The notes: generated by a model not told the origin, from the letters alone. Shown: positions 1-8,574, counted from the first letter of the stretch. The stretch is DNA of 64,000 bases from Streptomyces sp. NBC_01142 (GCF_026341125.1 NZ_JAPEOR010000001.1:3720001-3784000); one strand, 5' to 3'. Program-made: numbers and translations.

Positions 1-33
1 CAGCAGCGCAGCGGGAACAGCGTCTTCAGGACC

Positions 34-591
34 GTGGTCCTGATCATGGCCACGATGACGACCGGGCTGTTGGCGGGCTTCTTCGTGAACTGGTCGAACA
101 CGGTCATGCCCGGTCTGAGTAACGTCGATGACCGCACCTTCGTCGCGGCCTTCCGGGCGCTCGACGCAGCGATCACCAACCCGCTGTTCCTCGGTGTGGG
201 GTTCATGGGCACGCTGCTGTTCACGGGGCTGTCCGTGGCTCTCCATCTCCGCGTGGAGCAGCGGCCGGTGCTGATGTGGGCCGGGGCGGCACTGGTGTGC
301 TGCCTGGTGGTATACGCGATCACGTTCGGTGTCCATGAGCCCCTCAACGAGAAAATCCGGACGGCCACGGAGCCCGGCAGCAACGCCGATCTCGCTGCGG
401 TACGCGCCCAGCTCGATGAAACGATGTGGACGGCCTGGAACACCGTGCGGGCTGTCGCGGCAACGATCGGGTTCGGCTGCCTCACCTGGGCACTCGTGAT
501 CCATCGCGGACTCGGCCAGGCCACCGGCCGACCGACAGAGCGGCCAGCGACCAGTTCGGGCCAGCCACGTTGGGACACCCGCCACCGATAA
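34..591 (+). CDS. DUF1772 (anthrone-oxygenase-like) membrane protein
   Basis: Small integral membrane protein of the DUF1772 family, which includes fungal anthrone oxygenases; the bacterial members have no settled function. Four hydrophobic segments are visible, at about residues 1-20, 50-70, 78-98 and 136-158. Family features include the N-terminal GLLAGFFVNWSN segment and a Trp-Asn-x-x-Arg motif before the last helix. The listed GTG is the first usable start in the window; the frame stays open to base 1, so the true start may lie upstream (a later ATG is at 46). A hairpin follows the stop. Confidence 0.8.
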   Translation: MVLIMATMTTGLLAGFFVNWSNTVMPGLSNVDDRTFVAAFRALDAAITNPLFLGVGFMGTLLFTGLSVALHLRVEQRPVLMWAGAALVCCLVVYAITFGVHEPLNEKIRTATEPGSNADLAAVRAQLDETMWTAWNTVRAVAATIGFGCLTWALVIHRGLGQATGRPTERPATSSGQPRWDTRHR

Positions 592-611
592 AACAGACCC
601 TCATGTTGGTG

Positions 612-639
612 GTCGGGCGGTCACCCGCAACCGCCCGAC
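612..639 (+). terminator. Hairpin after the DUF1772 gene
   Basis: Perfect 10-bp inverted repeat (612-621 with 630-639, arms GTCGGGCGGT and ACCGCCCGAC) around an 8-nt loop, 20 nt past the stop. No T-run follows, as is common for actinomycete terminators. The rest of 640-831 shows no gene. Confidence 0.6.
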
Positions 640-831
640 AGCCGCTCTCGAGCCACACCACACCCCGATGCCACGCGCCGAAGCGGCGGATCCTGCTGGT
701 GACCTATGGCGTAGCGGTTGCCAGGTCCAACGGGTCGACATCCCAGCCCCCCCCGCGTCCTCGCCATCGTGGGTGACCTCAAGGAGCAACGCGAAGCCGT
801 ACGGATGCGCCGGCCCTCGTTGGCGTACGCC

Positions 832-1416
832 TCACACAGTGATCAGGCGGAACTCATGCGGCAGATCGCAAGGGAGATTTGGTGAACTCGAGGAGGACCA
901 GCTCGGAGCATCCTCTTCGTTCGCCCGAGCGGTCGTCTTCGTCGCTGACCGTTTCTTGGGCATCTCGTGGACGGTGGCGTGCTCGCCGGTCTCCCCGCGT
1001 GATGCGCGCGCTGCCTTCACCGACTCGTTCAGCGCTGCCATGAGATCGACCACCGGCGCCCGCGGTGCCTGCTCCTCCACTGCCGGGGCAGGTCGCTTGC
1101 CTTCGAGCTTGGCGCTGATGACCTCCTCGAGGGCCTCGGTGTAGTGGTCGGTGAGGCCACTGAGGTCGTCGGTGGTGAGGGTGGCGGTCAGATCGAGCGC
1201 ACTCTGGAGCTCGTCATCGGGCACGCTCTCTTCCTGCGGAGCAACGGCGGCGGGGGAGCGGACCTCGTCGGCGGCCAGCAGCTGGTGGAGGACGAGGACG
1301 CCGTCTTTCACCCGCAGGAACCCGCGCCGCTCGCGGTCGCGGAGCGAGTACCGGGCGATCGCAGTTTTGGCGTTGTGCTCCAGCGTCCGCTGCGATGCGT
1401 ACCGCCCCCCGGGACA
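832..1416 (-). pseudogene. 5'-truncated Ku DNA-end-binding protein
   Basis: The translation matches the second half of bacterial Ku, the double-strand-break end-binding partner of LigD in non-homologous end joining. Recognisable parts are the FLRVKDGVLVLH segment, DEVRSPA, the acidic VPDDELQSALDL stretch, and the Lys/Arg-rich tail with PVVDLMAALNESVKAAR and PKKRSATKTTAR. Bacterial Ku is about 270-370 residues; here the N-terminal beta-barrel core (roughly the first 150 residues) is missing, because the frame begins within the TLEHNAKTAIARY-like region. The extreme C-terminus also runs into an unrelated tail. Without the ring-forming barrel it cannot encircle DNA. No ligD is adjacent. Confidence 0.75.
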
Positions 1417-1484
1417 GGTACACACGGGGGATGCGGCAGATTAGGCGGCGGTACGTATCGGACGGACGGTTGGAAGGGATGGCG

Positions 1485-1970
1485 ATGATTCTGGAGCTGC
1501 TGCCGGAGGTGGGAGTTGCCACGCTCAGGCTCGGCATGTCGGCCGACGAGGCGGTCGGTGCCGCGCGCGAACTCGCCTTCGCCCCGTCCGACCCGGACTA
1601 CGGCGACGCGCCTGGACAGGTGCCCTGCGAGCACGGGGAGTCCCGGACGGAGTTCACTCTCGGCTTCACCAAGGGCGCGCTGACCGACATCCATGTGCAC
1701 CGGTTCCGAATCGAGGACGCGGATGTGACGGTCGTCCTCGACGGGCTCGACGTCTTTCGAACTCCCAGCGACGAGCTGCTGGAGCGCCTTGAGGAACGGG
1801 GCTGCGCGGTCGAGCAGAACGATGACGGAGTGGACACCCTTCCCGACCTCAAGGTGATCCTGTCGAACGAGAGCAGCTATGAGTACCCGATGGACGAGGA
1901 GGGGGACCCGATCTACTTCGACTACGCCCTCGTCACCTCGGTGGACTTCCGGGGGCCGCGCGGGGACTGA
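1485..1970 (+). CDS. Conserved acidic protein of unknown function
   Basis: I do not recognise a named family. The protein is about 161 residues, acidic and soluble, without membrane segment or signal peptide. The Asp/Glu-rich tail (SYEYPMDEEGDPIYFDY) suggests a compact alpha/beta fold of the kind seen in small streptomycete immunity-like or YwqJ-associated proteins, but that is conjecture. The reading frame is open further upstream; I chose the ATG at 1485 because GGAAGG at 1472-1477 sits 7 nt before it. Longer starts would overlap the Ku remnant on the other strand. Confidence 0.6.
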   Translation: MILELLPEVGVATLRLGMSADEAVGAARELAFAPSDPDYGDAPGQVPCEHGESRTEFTLGFTKGALTDIHVHRFRIEDADVTVVLDGLDVFRTPSDELLERLEERGCAVEQNDDGVDTLPDLKVILSNESSYEYPMDEEGDPIYFDYALVTSVDFRGPRGD

Positions 1971-2059
1971 CTCCGGCGTCCGTCGACCGGGCCGGTCGTC
2001 CTCGGCCTGCTCGCACTCCGCTGGTCGGTGATGCCACGCACCCGGCGGGCTGCTCGCGC

Positions 2060-2407
2060 GGCCGCGCACGGTGGGCGTACACCCGCATCAATGCCGCCGT
2101 CGCCCTTCTCGAACATCTCGCCACGCTCGACACCACCCAGCGCGAGGTCGATCGGTGGCTCGCCGCCGGCCCCAGCACCCGTTATGAGTTGCGGGACTTC
2201 CTCGTATGGACGGCCCGACGCAGCCACAGCGAAGACCCATGGTTCGATGCCATCGACCGGCTCCCCGTCGCCGAGGAACACCGCGCCGGCTACAAGGATT
2301 CTCGAAGCCTGGCAGCTCGGCGAACAAATAATCGGTTGCCTGTTGGCGATGGTGGTGGATGCAATGTCCGGCATGGTCACCCAGGTGCGCCCGCCACGGC
2401 GAGATGA
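2060..2407 (+). pseudogene. Possible tyrosine-recombinase-like N-terminal fragment
   Basis: An open stretch without its own start reads TRINAAVALLEHLATLDTTQ and then VDRWLAAGPSTRYELRDFLV. The helical pattern, with a Trp-Leu...Thr-Arg-Tyr...Asp-Phe-Leu series, resembles the SAM-like core-binding domain of streptomycete phage-type integrases. After about position 2300 the similarity moves to another frame, so the gene is broken. Nothing else in 1971-2488 looks coding. This is recognition by eye only. Confidence 0.3.
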
Positions 2408-2488
2408 GATGAACGCGTACTACCGGGCCGTGCCACTCTGCGATCCGGGCATACGGCAACCGAATCGTCACACGGGAGACGCCAACGC

Positions 2489-3601
2489 ATGAATACGCCA
2501 CCATCGCCACATGGAGCGGAGCGGACTGACGGATCATCCGTCCAGATCGGCGCTCTCGTTCCGCTGACTCGGCCTGGCTGGGTAGAGGCAGGCCAACACT
2601 TGCTGGCTGGACTCGAGCTGGCCGTTCGCGAAGTCAATGACGCCGGCGGGATCGTCGGAAGACCACTCGAGCTGGTGGTCCGAGACACCGCGGCTGATCC
2701 ACAGAGGGCCGCGGCGGCCGTAGATGAATTGGCTCGCCTGGGCGTGGCTGCCTTGGCGGGGGAGTATCACAGCGTCGTCGCTCGCGCCGCTGCCGCCAGG
2801 GCCGACGCCCTCGGCCTGCCGTTCCTCTGCTCGTCAGCGGTTCTCGACGCGCTCACCGAACAGCCGACGGAATGGGTCGCGCGCCTCGCCCCGGCGCAGT
2901 CCCACGGCTGGCAGATCTACGCAGACTTCCTCCTCAGCGCGGGCTACAGTCGAATCGCCGTAGCAGCCGAGTCGAGTGTCTACTGGGCATCTGGTGCCCG
3001 CATTCTGCGGGACTACCTCGCTCCACGCGGCGGCACCGTCATCGAACTCGACGTGCGCGCGCTCGCCCCCACGGCCGTATGCGACGAACTCGTCGACAAT
3101 CGCGCGGCAGCCCTCCTTCTTCTGGTCGGCCACCCGGAGCCGGCGGTGTCGATCGTCAAGTCTGTCCGCCGCGACCAGCGCCTCGCCGAGATCATGATTG
3201 GTGCCCCGGCCGGGCAACCGGAGTTTGCCGAATGGGCGACGTTGCTGGGCGACGACAGCGCCGCGATCCCGTTCTTGCGCTACCTGCCCGAGCGCCTCAG
3301 CCCACTCGGTGCACGAGTCGAGACGGCCCTCCGCGAGCGGCTAGCCGAAGCGCCCTCCTTCGTCGCGTTCGAGGGCTACGACACCATCGCCGTCCTCGCC
3401 GATGTGCTGCGTTCTCACGGCGGGGAGCGGGCGCGCACTGCCGAACCCTGGCCGCGCGTTGCAGTCGAAGGCACCCGCGGGCAGATCCAGTTCTCCCGCA
3501 CGCCGGGCATCAGCGTTTGGCAATGGGCTTGGACGCCAATCCAAGTCGTTGATCGAGATCCGGCGGAACCCGATCGCTTTCGGATCCTTCACGCCAGCTG
3601 A
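2489..3601 (+). CDS. LivJ/AmiC-like type I periplasmic-binding-fold protein without signal peptide
   Basis: A 370-residue protein of the branched-chain amino acid binding-protein family (Peripla_BP_6). The N-terminal lobe starts with VQIGALVPLTRPG, followed by GLELAVREVNDAGGI and PLELVVRDTAADP, as in LivJ and the cytosolic amide sensor AmiC. C-terminal hallmarks are FVAFEGYDTIAVLADVL and a closing GTRGQIQFSR. Residues 1-20 are polar (MNTPPSPHGAERTDGSS) with no signal peptide or lipobox, so the protein should stay in the cytoplasm. No permease or ATPase gene is adjacent, so a sensor or regulatory role is more likely than transport. GGGAG lies upstream of the ATG. Confidence 0.8.
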   Translation: MNTPPSPHGAERTDGSSVQIGALVPLTRPGWVEAGQHLLAGLELAVREVNDAGGIVGRPLELVVRDTAADPQRAAAAVDELARLGVAALAGEYHSVVARAAAARADALGLPFLCSSAVLDALTEQPTEWVARLAPAQSHGWQIYADFLLSAGYSRIAVAAESSVYWASGARILRDYLAPRGGTVIELDVRALAPTAVCDELVDNRAAALLLLVGHPEPAVSIVKSVRRDQRLAEIMIGAPAGQPEFAEWATLLGDDSAAIPFLRYLPERLSPLGARVETALRERLAEAPSFVAFEGYDTIAVLADVLRSHGGERARTAEPWPRVAVEGTRGQIQFSRTPGISVWQWAWTPIQVVDRDPAEPDRFRILHAS

Positions 3602-3933
3602 GAGAGCACGGAGGTCCGACTGCCCAGATCTGTCCGAACCTGAGGCTGTCTACTTAATACGGGCTCTCAGCTTCGCGGCGGGGCCCGACCGCATTCTGAG
3701 ACTCTCGCGCGGCAGCCGGCACCAAGGGATGTCCCGCAACTGTCTTGGCATGAAGGTTGGTTGTCAGGACTGGATCCTGGGGACCACTGAGGCGCTCCGT
3801 CGCCACGGTCGCGTCGTTCTCGCGGACTGTCCGGTTTGGTCACCTGGTGTCCAAGGTGACCCAGGGCGCGACGGGTGGCGGGCGGATCCGTCTGGGGAAA
3901 TGAGCGGCAGAGTCCGCCTGCTATGGTGCGCCG
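3602..3933. other. Intergenic, no gene seen
   Basis: About 330 bases between the binding protein and the VOC gene. No open frame with coding character was found. A TATGGT at 3922-3927 is 6 nt from the VOC start codon and could be a -10 element for leaderless transcription. Confidence 0.4.
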
Positions 3934-4368
3934 ATGTCAGCGATCAAGAAGTTCCAAGTCACCTTTGACTGCGCAGAACCTGAGCGCCTCGCTCGTTTCT
4001 GGTGTGAGGTGTTGGGGTACGTCGTACCGTCGCCGCCAGAGGGGTTTGCCACTTGGGATGATTTCAAGCTTTCGCAGCCACCTGAGCAGCGGGATTCATG
4101 GTTCGCCTGCATAGATCCCTCAGGTGTGGGCCCGCGACTGTACTTCCAGCGCGTCCCCGAAGGCAGGATCGTCAAGAATCGGGTGCATCTCGACGTCCGG
4201 GTCGGCACCGGGCTCGTGGGGGACGAGCGCCTCGCCACGCTCGAAGCCGAGTGCGCACGACTGGTCGCGCTCGGCGCCACCCACGTGCAAACGCTGTATG
4301 CCGATGAGGAAAACGAGTCGTGCATCCCCATGCTGGACATCGAGGGCAACGAATTCTGTATCGACTGA
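3934..4368 (+). CDS. VOC-superfamily (glyoxalase/bleomycin-resistance-like) protein
   Basis: A 144-residue single-module VOC protein of the Glyoxalase_6-like type common in actinomycetes. It starts with FQVTFDCAEPERLARFW, has the YFQRVPEG strand and NRVHLDV, and ends with PMLDIEGNEFC, the usual second beta-alpha-beta-beta-beta unit. Substrate cannot be inferred; such proteins bind metals or small toxic ligands, or carry out isomerase or dioxygenase chemistry. The ATG has no Shine-Dalgarno but is only a few bases from a TATGGT hexamer, suggesting a leaderless mRNA. A perfect hairpin follows the stop. Confidence 0.8.
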   Translation: MSAIKKFQVTFDCAEPERLARFWCEVLGYVVPSPPEGFATWDDFKLSQPPEQRDSWFACIDPSGVGPRLYFQRVPEGRIVKNRVHLDVRVGTGLVGDERLATLEAECARLVALGATHVQTLYADEENESCIPMLDIEGNEFCID

Positions 4369-4380
4369 GCATTCTCCGAG

Positions 4381-4408
4381 CCGGGGAGGCGGGGAGCCGC
4401 CTCCCCGG
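4381..4408 (+). terminator. Perfect 12-bp hairpin after the VOC gene
   Basis: Arms CCGGGGAGGCGG (4381-4392) and CCGCCTCCCCGG (4397-4408) pair perfectly over a GGAG loop, 13 nt after the VOC stop. There is no clear T-tail. Confidence 0.7.
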
Positions 4409-4413
4409 GGCCT

Positions 4414-5260
4414 CTCTGGTCTCGTATGGGGCGGGAGTTACCCCGTGAGGGCGAGGTTGTGTAGCCGGGCGATGCCGAGCATGGCGGTGTGAACGCCGTC
4501 GCCTTTCAGACGGCAGTCGCGAAGGATCTTCCAGGTCTTCATCCGCGCGAAGGCGTGCTCGACGCGGGCCCGGACCTTGCGGTGGGAGGGGTTGTGCTCC
4601 TCTTTCCCAGCTGGCAGTTCGGTCTGGCCGCGTTCACGGCGGTGCGGGATGAGCAGGCCGGTGCCCCGATAGCCGCCGTCCGCGATGACCGTGGCCCGGC
4701 CGACGGCGGCCTTCGCGCCGGACTCCTCCCATGCCTTGCAGTCGTTGCGGTTGCCCGTGACCGGTCGGCCGACGGCGACGACAAGTCGGGTATCGGCGTC
4801 GATGACGACCTGGTGGTTGGTGGAGTACCGATAGTTCTTCGACTGCGTGGCGACGGCATGGTCCCCGGTCGGGACCAGCGTGCCGTCCACGATGAGGACG
4901 GTGTTCTTGGCGAACCGTTTGCGGGCTGGAGCGCGAGCATCGGCCCGAGGTGATCGATGATGCGGTCCGCCGCCGACTTGGACACCCCGAACAGCGGGGC
5001 GAGCTGGCGCATCGTCAAGTTTGTTCGCCAGTACGCCGCGACCAGCAGTGTCCGGTCCTCCAGCGGAATGCCCCACGGTCGGCCCTTGCGGACCACATCC
5101 GCACCCTCGCGCCGCAACAGCCCCACCAGCTTGCCGAACAGGCGAGGGCTCAGCCCGGTGAACGGGGCTATCCAAGACGGCTCCGACGCCGTGATCACAC
5201 CAGCCACATCAAGACCATCTCATCCGCGACCAGCTGTCACAGGACGCTATGAGGCTGAGT
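4414..5260 (-). mobile_element. IS5-family insertion sequence with a broken transposase
   Basis: The minus-strand transposase occupies 4438-5207. Weakly matching outer sequences (CTCTGGTCTCGTA at 4414-4426 and the complement of 5247-5260, ACTCAGCCTCATAG) may be degenerate terminal inverted repeats; I assign the ends on that basis with low certainty. The following gene starts only about 35 bp beyond the right edge. Confidence 0.55.
4438..5207 (-). pseudogene. IS5-family (DDE) transposase with an internal frameshift
   Basis: The first part (5207 down to about 4930) reads ITASEPSWIAPFTGLSPRLF, then GRPWGIPLEDRTLLVAAYWR and MRQLAPLFGVSKSAADRIID, the N-terminal helix-turn-helix region. The catalytic part continues in another frame (about 4930 to 4438): VLIVDGTLVPTGDHAVA (first Asp), NHQVVIDADTRLVVAVGRP, ATVIADGGYRGTG (second Asp) and VRARVEHAFARMKTWKILRD (Glu). 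All DDE residues are present but split by a frameshift near 4920-4935. Some IS5 relatives use programmed frameshifting, but I see no obvious slippery run, so simple inactivation is more likely. Confidence 0.8.
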
Positions 5261-5295
5261 AAATGTTCGAACGCAATACGAGGAGGATGCGGACG

Positions 5296-5961
5296 GTGCT
5301 GCCTGCTTACGCGGTCGAGGTTGGAACCGAACCGCTGGTCCGTCCGGCGCGGAACTCGGTGGGAGGCTGGCCCTTCCTCGACCAGGCCCAGGACTGGCCC
5401 GAGTGCTTCTGTGGTGAGCGGATGGCACTGTTCTTCCAGTTCGACATCCCTTGGGACCTGGAGCCTTTCGGCGGAGACCACCTCCTTGTCTTTCACTGCC
5501 GTGCGCACAACGACGCATCCGACCCCCAGCTTGCTGATGGCCGGCTCGTACCGAAGTACTGGGACGCTCCGCAGCCGCCCTACCCGGCTCCGTTCTGGCG
5601 TGTACTGATTCAGAGCCCCGCGGCGCTGCCGGCCCCGGAAGCCGAACCGTCCTTGTGCGCGCTGCCGCTGGCTCTGCGGCCTTTCGTGGATACCCCCGTC
5701 GGGGCCCAGACTTTCAAGGTGGGCGGTACCCCGTCCTGGGCGCAGGATCCCGAGTACTACAGGTGCGCATGCGGCGCGGACCTGGTGTATGTCTGCCAGA
5801 TTCCCGAGGGCAGGGACTTCGCTGTCCACCCCGGCCAGCCAGAACAGCCCTACAGCGTCAGGGCCGACACCTACTGGCTGTTCCTGGGCAACGAGGTCTA
5901 CCTGCTGGCGTGCCCGGCCCGCTGCGATCCGGCGGCCATCTGGCCGGTCAACCAGCACTGA
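5296..5961 (+). CDS. DUF1963-like conserved protein
   Basis: A protein of about 221 residues resembling the YwqG/DUF1963 family. It has a GGWPFLDQAQDWPECFCGERM segment split by short Cys pairs, a repeated polar beta-rich layout (ALFFQFDIPWDL, HLLVFHCRAHND), a second CACG cysteine pair, and a closing VYLLACPARCDP. The paired cysteines suggest metal or disulfide sites. Function is unknown for the family. The frame is open from ATG 5263; I prefer the GTG at 5296 because AGGAGG (5281-5286) lies 9 nt upstream of it, while it abuts the ATG at 5287. Confidence 0.6.
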   Translation: MLPAYAVEVGTEPLVRPARNSVGGWPFLDQAQDWPECFCGERMALFFQFDIPWDLEPFGGDHLLVFHCRAHNDASDPQLADGRLVPKYWDAPQPPYPAPFWRVLIQSPAALPAPEAEPSLCALPLALRPFVDTPVGAQTFKVGGTPSWAQDPEYYRCACGADLVYVCQIPEGRDFAVHPGQPEQPYSVRADTYWLFLGNEVYLLACPARCDPAAIWPVNQH

Positions 5962-6175
5962 CGCCTCAGCATCACCGCCCCTGCCCCACCCCAGCGGTGC
6001 CCAGTAACCACCACCGCGAGCAGGCAGCCACCGCTCCGGAGATCATTTACGGACGGTTCTTAGGTGGGCCCCGCTGCCGTTCTCCGGTCAGTTCCACCCG
6101 TCCGGGCGTCGATTTCGGCGGCGCCCGGGATCGCGCCTGGCGGTGTCACTGGACGTCGGTAGCGTGACCGCCGTG

Positions 6176-6709
6176 ATGGTGGGCACCGAAGACACGAGAC
6201 TGGTCGTGCTGCGCGGCAACAGCGCCGCGGGCAAGTCGTCCGTCGCGGCCGGCGTCCGCGACAGGTTCGGCCGCGGCCTGGCCCTGGTCGGCCAGGACAA
6301 CCTGCGCCGGATCGTGCTGCGCGAGCGGGACCGGCCCGGCGCGGTGAACATCGGCCTGATCGACCTGACCGCCCGCTACGTCCTGGACGCCGGGTACCAC
6401 GTGGTGGTCGAAGGGATCCTGTATGCCGACCACTACGGCGAGATGCTTGCCCGGCTGCGCGCCGACCACCGTGGCCCGACCCACGGCTACTACCTGCACG
6501 TGCCGTTCGAGCAGACCCTCGCCCGCCACGCCACCAAGCCGATCGCGCACGAGGTCAGCGAGCCGCAGCTGCGGGACTGGTACCGGGAACTCGACTTGCT
6601 GCCCGGTGGCATCGAGACCGTGATCAAGGCCGACAGCACCCTCGCGGAGACGGTCGACCGCATCATGCTCGACACCGGCCTGGCCGGCCTTCCGGCGCTG
6701 GAGCACTGA
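6176..6709 (+). CDS. P-loop kinase/AAA-type ATPase (zeta-toxin/uridine-kinase-like)
   Basis: A 177-residue P-loop protein. Walker A is GNSAAGKSSVA near the N-terminus, followed by LVGQDNLRR (a substrate Asp as in small-molecule and zeta-type kinases), VVVEGILYADHY and the LRDWY lid region. Such proteins phosphorylate small substrates such as nucleosides, sugars or antibiotics; the substrate is not evident. An upstream GTG (6143) is possible, but TAGCGT just before the GTG-ATG pair at 6173-6176 suggests leaderless transcription with the start here. A strong hairpin follows immediately. Confidence 0.75.
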   Translation: MVGTEDTRLVVLRGNSAAGKSSVAAGVRDRFGRGLALVGQDNLRRIVLRERDRPGAVNIGLIDLTARYVLDAGYHVVVEGILYADHYGEMLARLRADHRGPTHGYYLHVPFEQTLARHATKPIAHEVSEPQLRDWYRELDLLPGGIETVIKADSTLAETVDRIMLDTGLAGLPALEH

Positions 6710-6715
6710 AAGCAG

Positions 6716-6745
6716 GAGACCCCGGGCCATGAGTCCCGGGGTCTC
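6716..6745 (+). terminator. Intrinsic terminator after the kinase gene
   Basis: An 11-bp perfect stem (GAGACCCCGGG at 6716-6726 with CCCGGGGTCTC at 6735-6745) and an 8-nt loop, followed by a pyrimidine-rich TCTGTGCTTC stretch. The stem begins 7 nt after the stop. The 190 bases up to the XRE gene show nothing else. Confidence 0.75.
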
Positions 6746-6935
6746 TCTGTGCTTCGTGTGTCCGGCCCGGCTCTGTTCACGAGAAAGGGTTCTGGCTCAA
6801 CTTCCGTGCAGCGGCCACTCTCCGCCACTGTCCTGTGTCACTGAAGATTGATCCTTGTCAGCGGAGTTTGATCACCCGCAAGTTCGTGCCACCGAAGGTT
6901 GGTTGAGCGATACAGGGTGCGGCGCCGCCCACTCC

Positions 6936-7211
6936 TCAAGCCGAGAGCGCCGGTTCCTGCCAGTCCGGGTCATGCGCGCACGCGGCCGCCAACTCGTCCA
7001 GAGACACGTGCAGCGCGGCGGCCAGGGCCGCGATGGTGAAGAAGGCGGGGATCGGGGTCCGGCCGGTTTCGATCTTGAGCAGGGTCTCCGCGGAACCTCC
7101 CGCCGCGGCCGCCACCTCCGCCATGCTGCGGCTGCCGCGCGCTCGACGCAGCAGCGCGCCGAACCGCTCGCCGCGTTTCCGTTCCCACCGTGCCAGAGGA
7201 GTCCTCACCAT
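6936..7211 (-). CDS. XRE-family HTH repressor divergent from MetAP
   Basis: A 91-residue helix-turn-helix protein of the Cro/CI type. RFGALLRRARGSRSMAEVAA forms the first helices, AAAGGSAETLLKIETGRTPI contains the recognition helix, and FFTIAALAAALHVSLDELAA completes the five-helix bundle. There is no extra domain. It is transcribed away from the methionine aminopeptidase gene, with about 60 bp between the two start codons; that gap holds a 22-bp near-palindrome, so the protein probably represses both itself and the aminopeptidase. Confidence 0.8.
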   Translation of the reverse strand: MVRTPLARWERKRGERFGALLRRARGSRSMAEVAAAAGGSAETLLKIETGRTPIPAFFTIAALAAALHVSLDELAAACAHDPDWQEPALSA

Positions 7212-7218
7212 GGCCGTG

Positions 7219-7240
7219 ATATTAATACCGGTATAAGTAT
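7219..7240. promoter_or_regulatory. AT-rich palindromic operator between XRE and map genes
   Basis: The core ATACCGGTAT (7225-7234) is a perfect palindrome, extended to 22 bp with only two mismatched pairs. The AT-rich sequence stands out in this GC-rich region and overlaps the probable -10 areas of both divergent genes. Confidence 0.6.
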
Positions 7241-7270
7241 TGGATCGACGTTCTGCTGGGAGTCAAACAC

Positions 7271-8038
7271 ATGGTGGAGATCAAGACCGATGCCGCATTG
7301 GACGCGATGCGGGAAGCCGGACGTGTGGTGGCCCGCGCCCTGGCCGCGGTCCGAGAAGCAGCCGGCGTGGGGGTGTCCCTGCAAGAACTAGACGAAGCGG
7401 CCCGGTCAGTGCTGGCCGAGGCCGGAGCCGGCTCCCCGTTCCTCGGATACCGGCCGTCCTTCGCCCCGGTCGCTTTCCCGGCCGTGATCTGCACGTCCGT
7501 CAACGACGCCGTGTCGCACGGCATCCCCACCGGCTACCGGCTGCGCGACGGCGACCTGGTGAGCATCGACTGCGGCGCCCAGCTCGACGGCTGGACAGGC
7601 GACGCGGCCATCACCTTCACCGTCGGAACGCCACGCCCCGGCGACCTCGATCTGATCGACGCCACCCAGCAAGCCCTCGACGCCGGCATTGCCGCCGCCC
7701 AGGTGAGCAGTCGCATCGGCGACATCTCCCACGCCATCGACACCGTCGCCCGCAAGGCGGGCTGTGGCATGCCCGCCGACTTCGGCGGCCACGGCATCGG
7801 CCGCCGCATGCACGAAGACCCTCATGTCCCCAACCGCGGCCGCCCCGGCCGTGGCTTCCCCCTCCGTCACGGCCTGGTCCTCGCCATCGAACCCATGCTC
7901 ATGGCCGGCGGGCAGAACACCTACCGCACCGATATCGATGGCTGGACCCTGCGCACCACCGATGGCAGCAGGGCCGCCCACATCGAGCACACCGTCGCCA
8001 TCACCGACCAGGGCCCCCGCATCCTGACCCTGCCCTGA
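7271..8038 (+). CDS. map: Type I methionine aminopeptidase (accessory copy)
   Basis: Removes the initiator methionine from nascent proteins. The 255-residue length is normal for type I MetAP. The metal ligands are all visible: Asp100 (SIDCG), Asp111 (WTGDAAITF), His174 (GGHGIGRRMHEDP), Glu207 (AIEPML) and Glu239 (AHIEHT), with the substrate-binding His in VSHGIP. GGGAG lies 8 nt before the ATG. It stands alone with a dedicated XRE regulator rather than in the secY-map-infA ribosomal operon, so it is probably a paralogue switched on under special conditions, possibly giving tolerance to MetAP inhibitors. Confidence 0.9.
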   Translation: MVEIKTDAALDAMREAGRVVARALAAVREAAGVGVSLQELDEAARSVLAEAGAGSPFLGYRPSFAPVAFPAVICTSVNDAVSHGIPTGYRLRDGDLVSIDCGAQLDGWTGDAAITFTVGTPRPGDLDLIDATQQALDAGIAAAQVSSRIGDISHAIDTVARKAGCGMPADFGGHGIGRRMHEDPHVPNRGRPGRGFPLRHGLVLAIEPMLMAGGQNTYRTDIDGWTLRTTDGSRAAHIEHTVAITDQGPRILTLP

Positions 8039-8154
8039 CGTTCTCCCGGACGCTGCCGGATCCGGGCCATTCGATGCCCGACGGCACGCCCCATCCGTTG
8101 CGCTCCCGTCGCGCGGAGGTCGCATCCCGCCGGGCAGGCGGGGGCGGGAACACC

Positions 8155-8574
8155 GGTCCAGCGCGATGACGCGGCCGGCACCGTCGTGTCGGCGGGCAGC
8201 GCGGTGCGCAGGTGCACGATGCCGTTGATCCGCACCTCGGAGCGGGTCCCGATCAGTGCCCCGTTGAAGACGCGGCTGCCGGTGGCCAGGAAGACCTCGT
8301 CCTCGACCCGGCAGCCGGTCAGGTAGGAGGTGGGGCCCACCAGGACCTGCGGTACCAGAATCAGCGGATCCCGTCGGGTACCACGCAGGACCGCGTTCTC
8401 CATCACGATGCTGTCCTCGCCCAGCTCCACTGGCCCGCCCTCGGCGGTGAGCACCGCACCGAACAGCACCCGGCACCCGGCCGCCACTCGCACCTCCCCG
8501 CACAGCGTGGCGGTCGGAGCAACATAGGCCGTGGGGTGGACCGTCGGCGAACGACCCTCATGAGCGAGATGCCG
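8155..8574 (-). pseudogene. Hexapeptide-repeat (gamma-carbonic-anhydrase-like) protein remnant
   Basis: The minus-strand translation SPTVHPTAYVAPTATLCGEV, then RVLFGAVLTAEGGPVELGED, IVMENAVLRG and FLATGSRVFNG shows the repeating left-handed beta-helix pattern of gamma-carbonic anhydrase and acyltransferase relatives. The frame has no start codon ahead of the first repeats, only a GTG inside them (8493). After VPA the C-terminal segment is shifted into other frames. The gene directly follows the aldo/keto reductase stop and is probably dead. Confidence 0.6.

Noticed and set aside
4438..5207. Programmed frameshift producing a functional IS5 transposase
   Set aside because: No slippery heptamer or downstream structure was evident near the frame change at about 4930; simple mutation is more economical.
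7406..8503. Minus-strand open frame covering the methionine aminopeptidase
   Set aside because: Antisense shadow; the aminopeptidase on the plus strand has all metal ligands.
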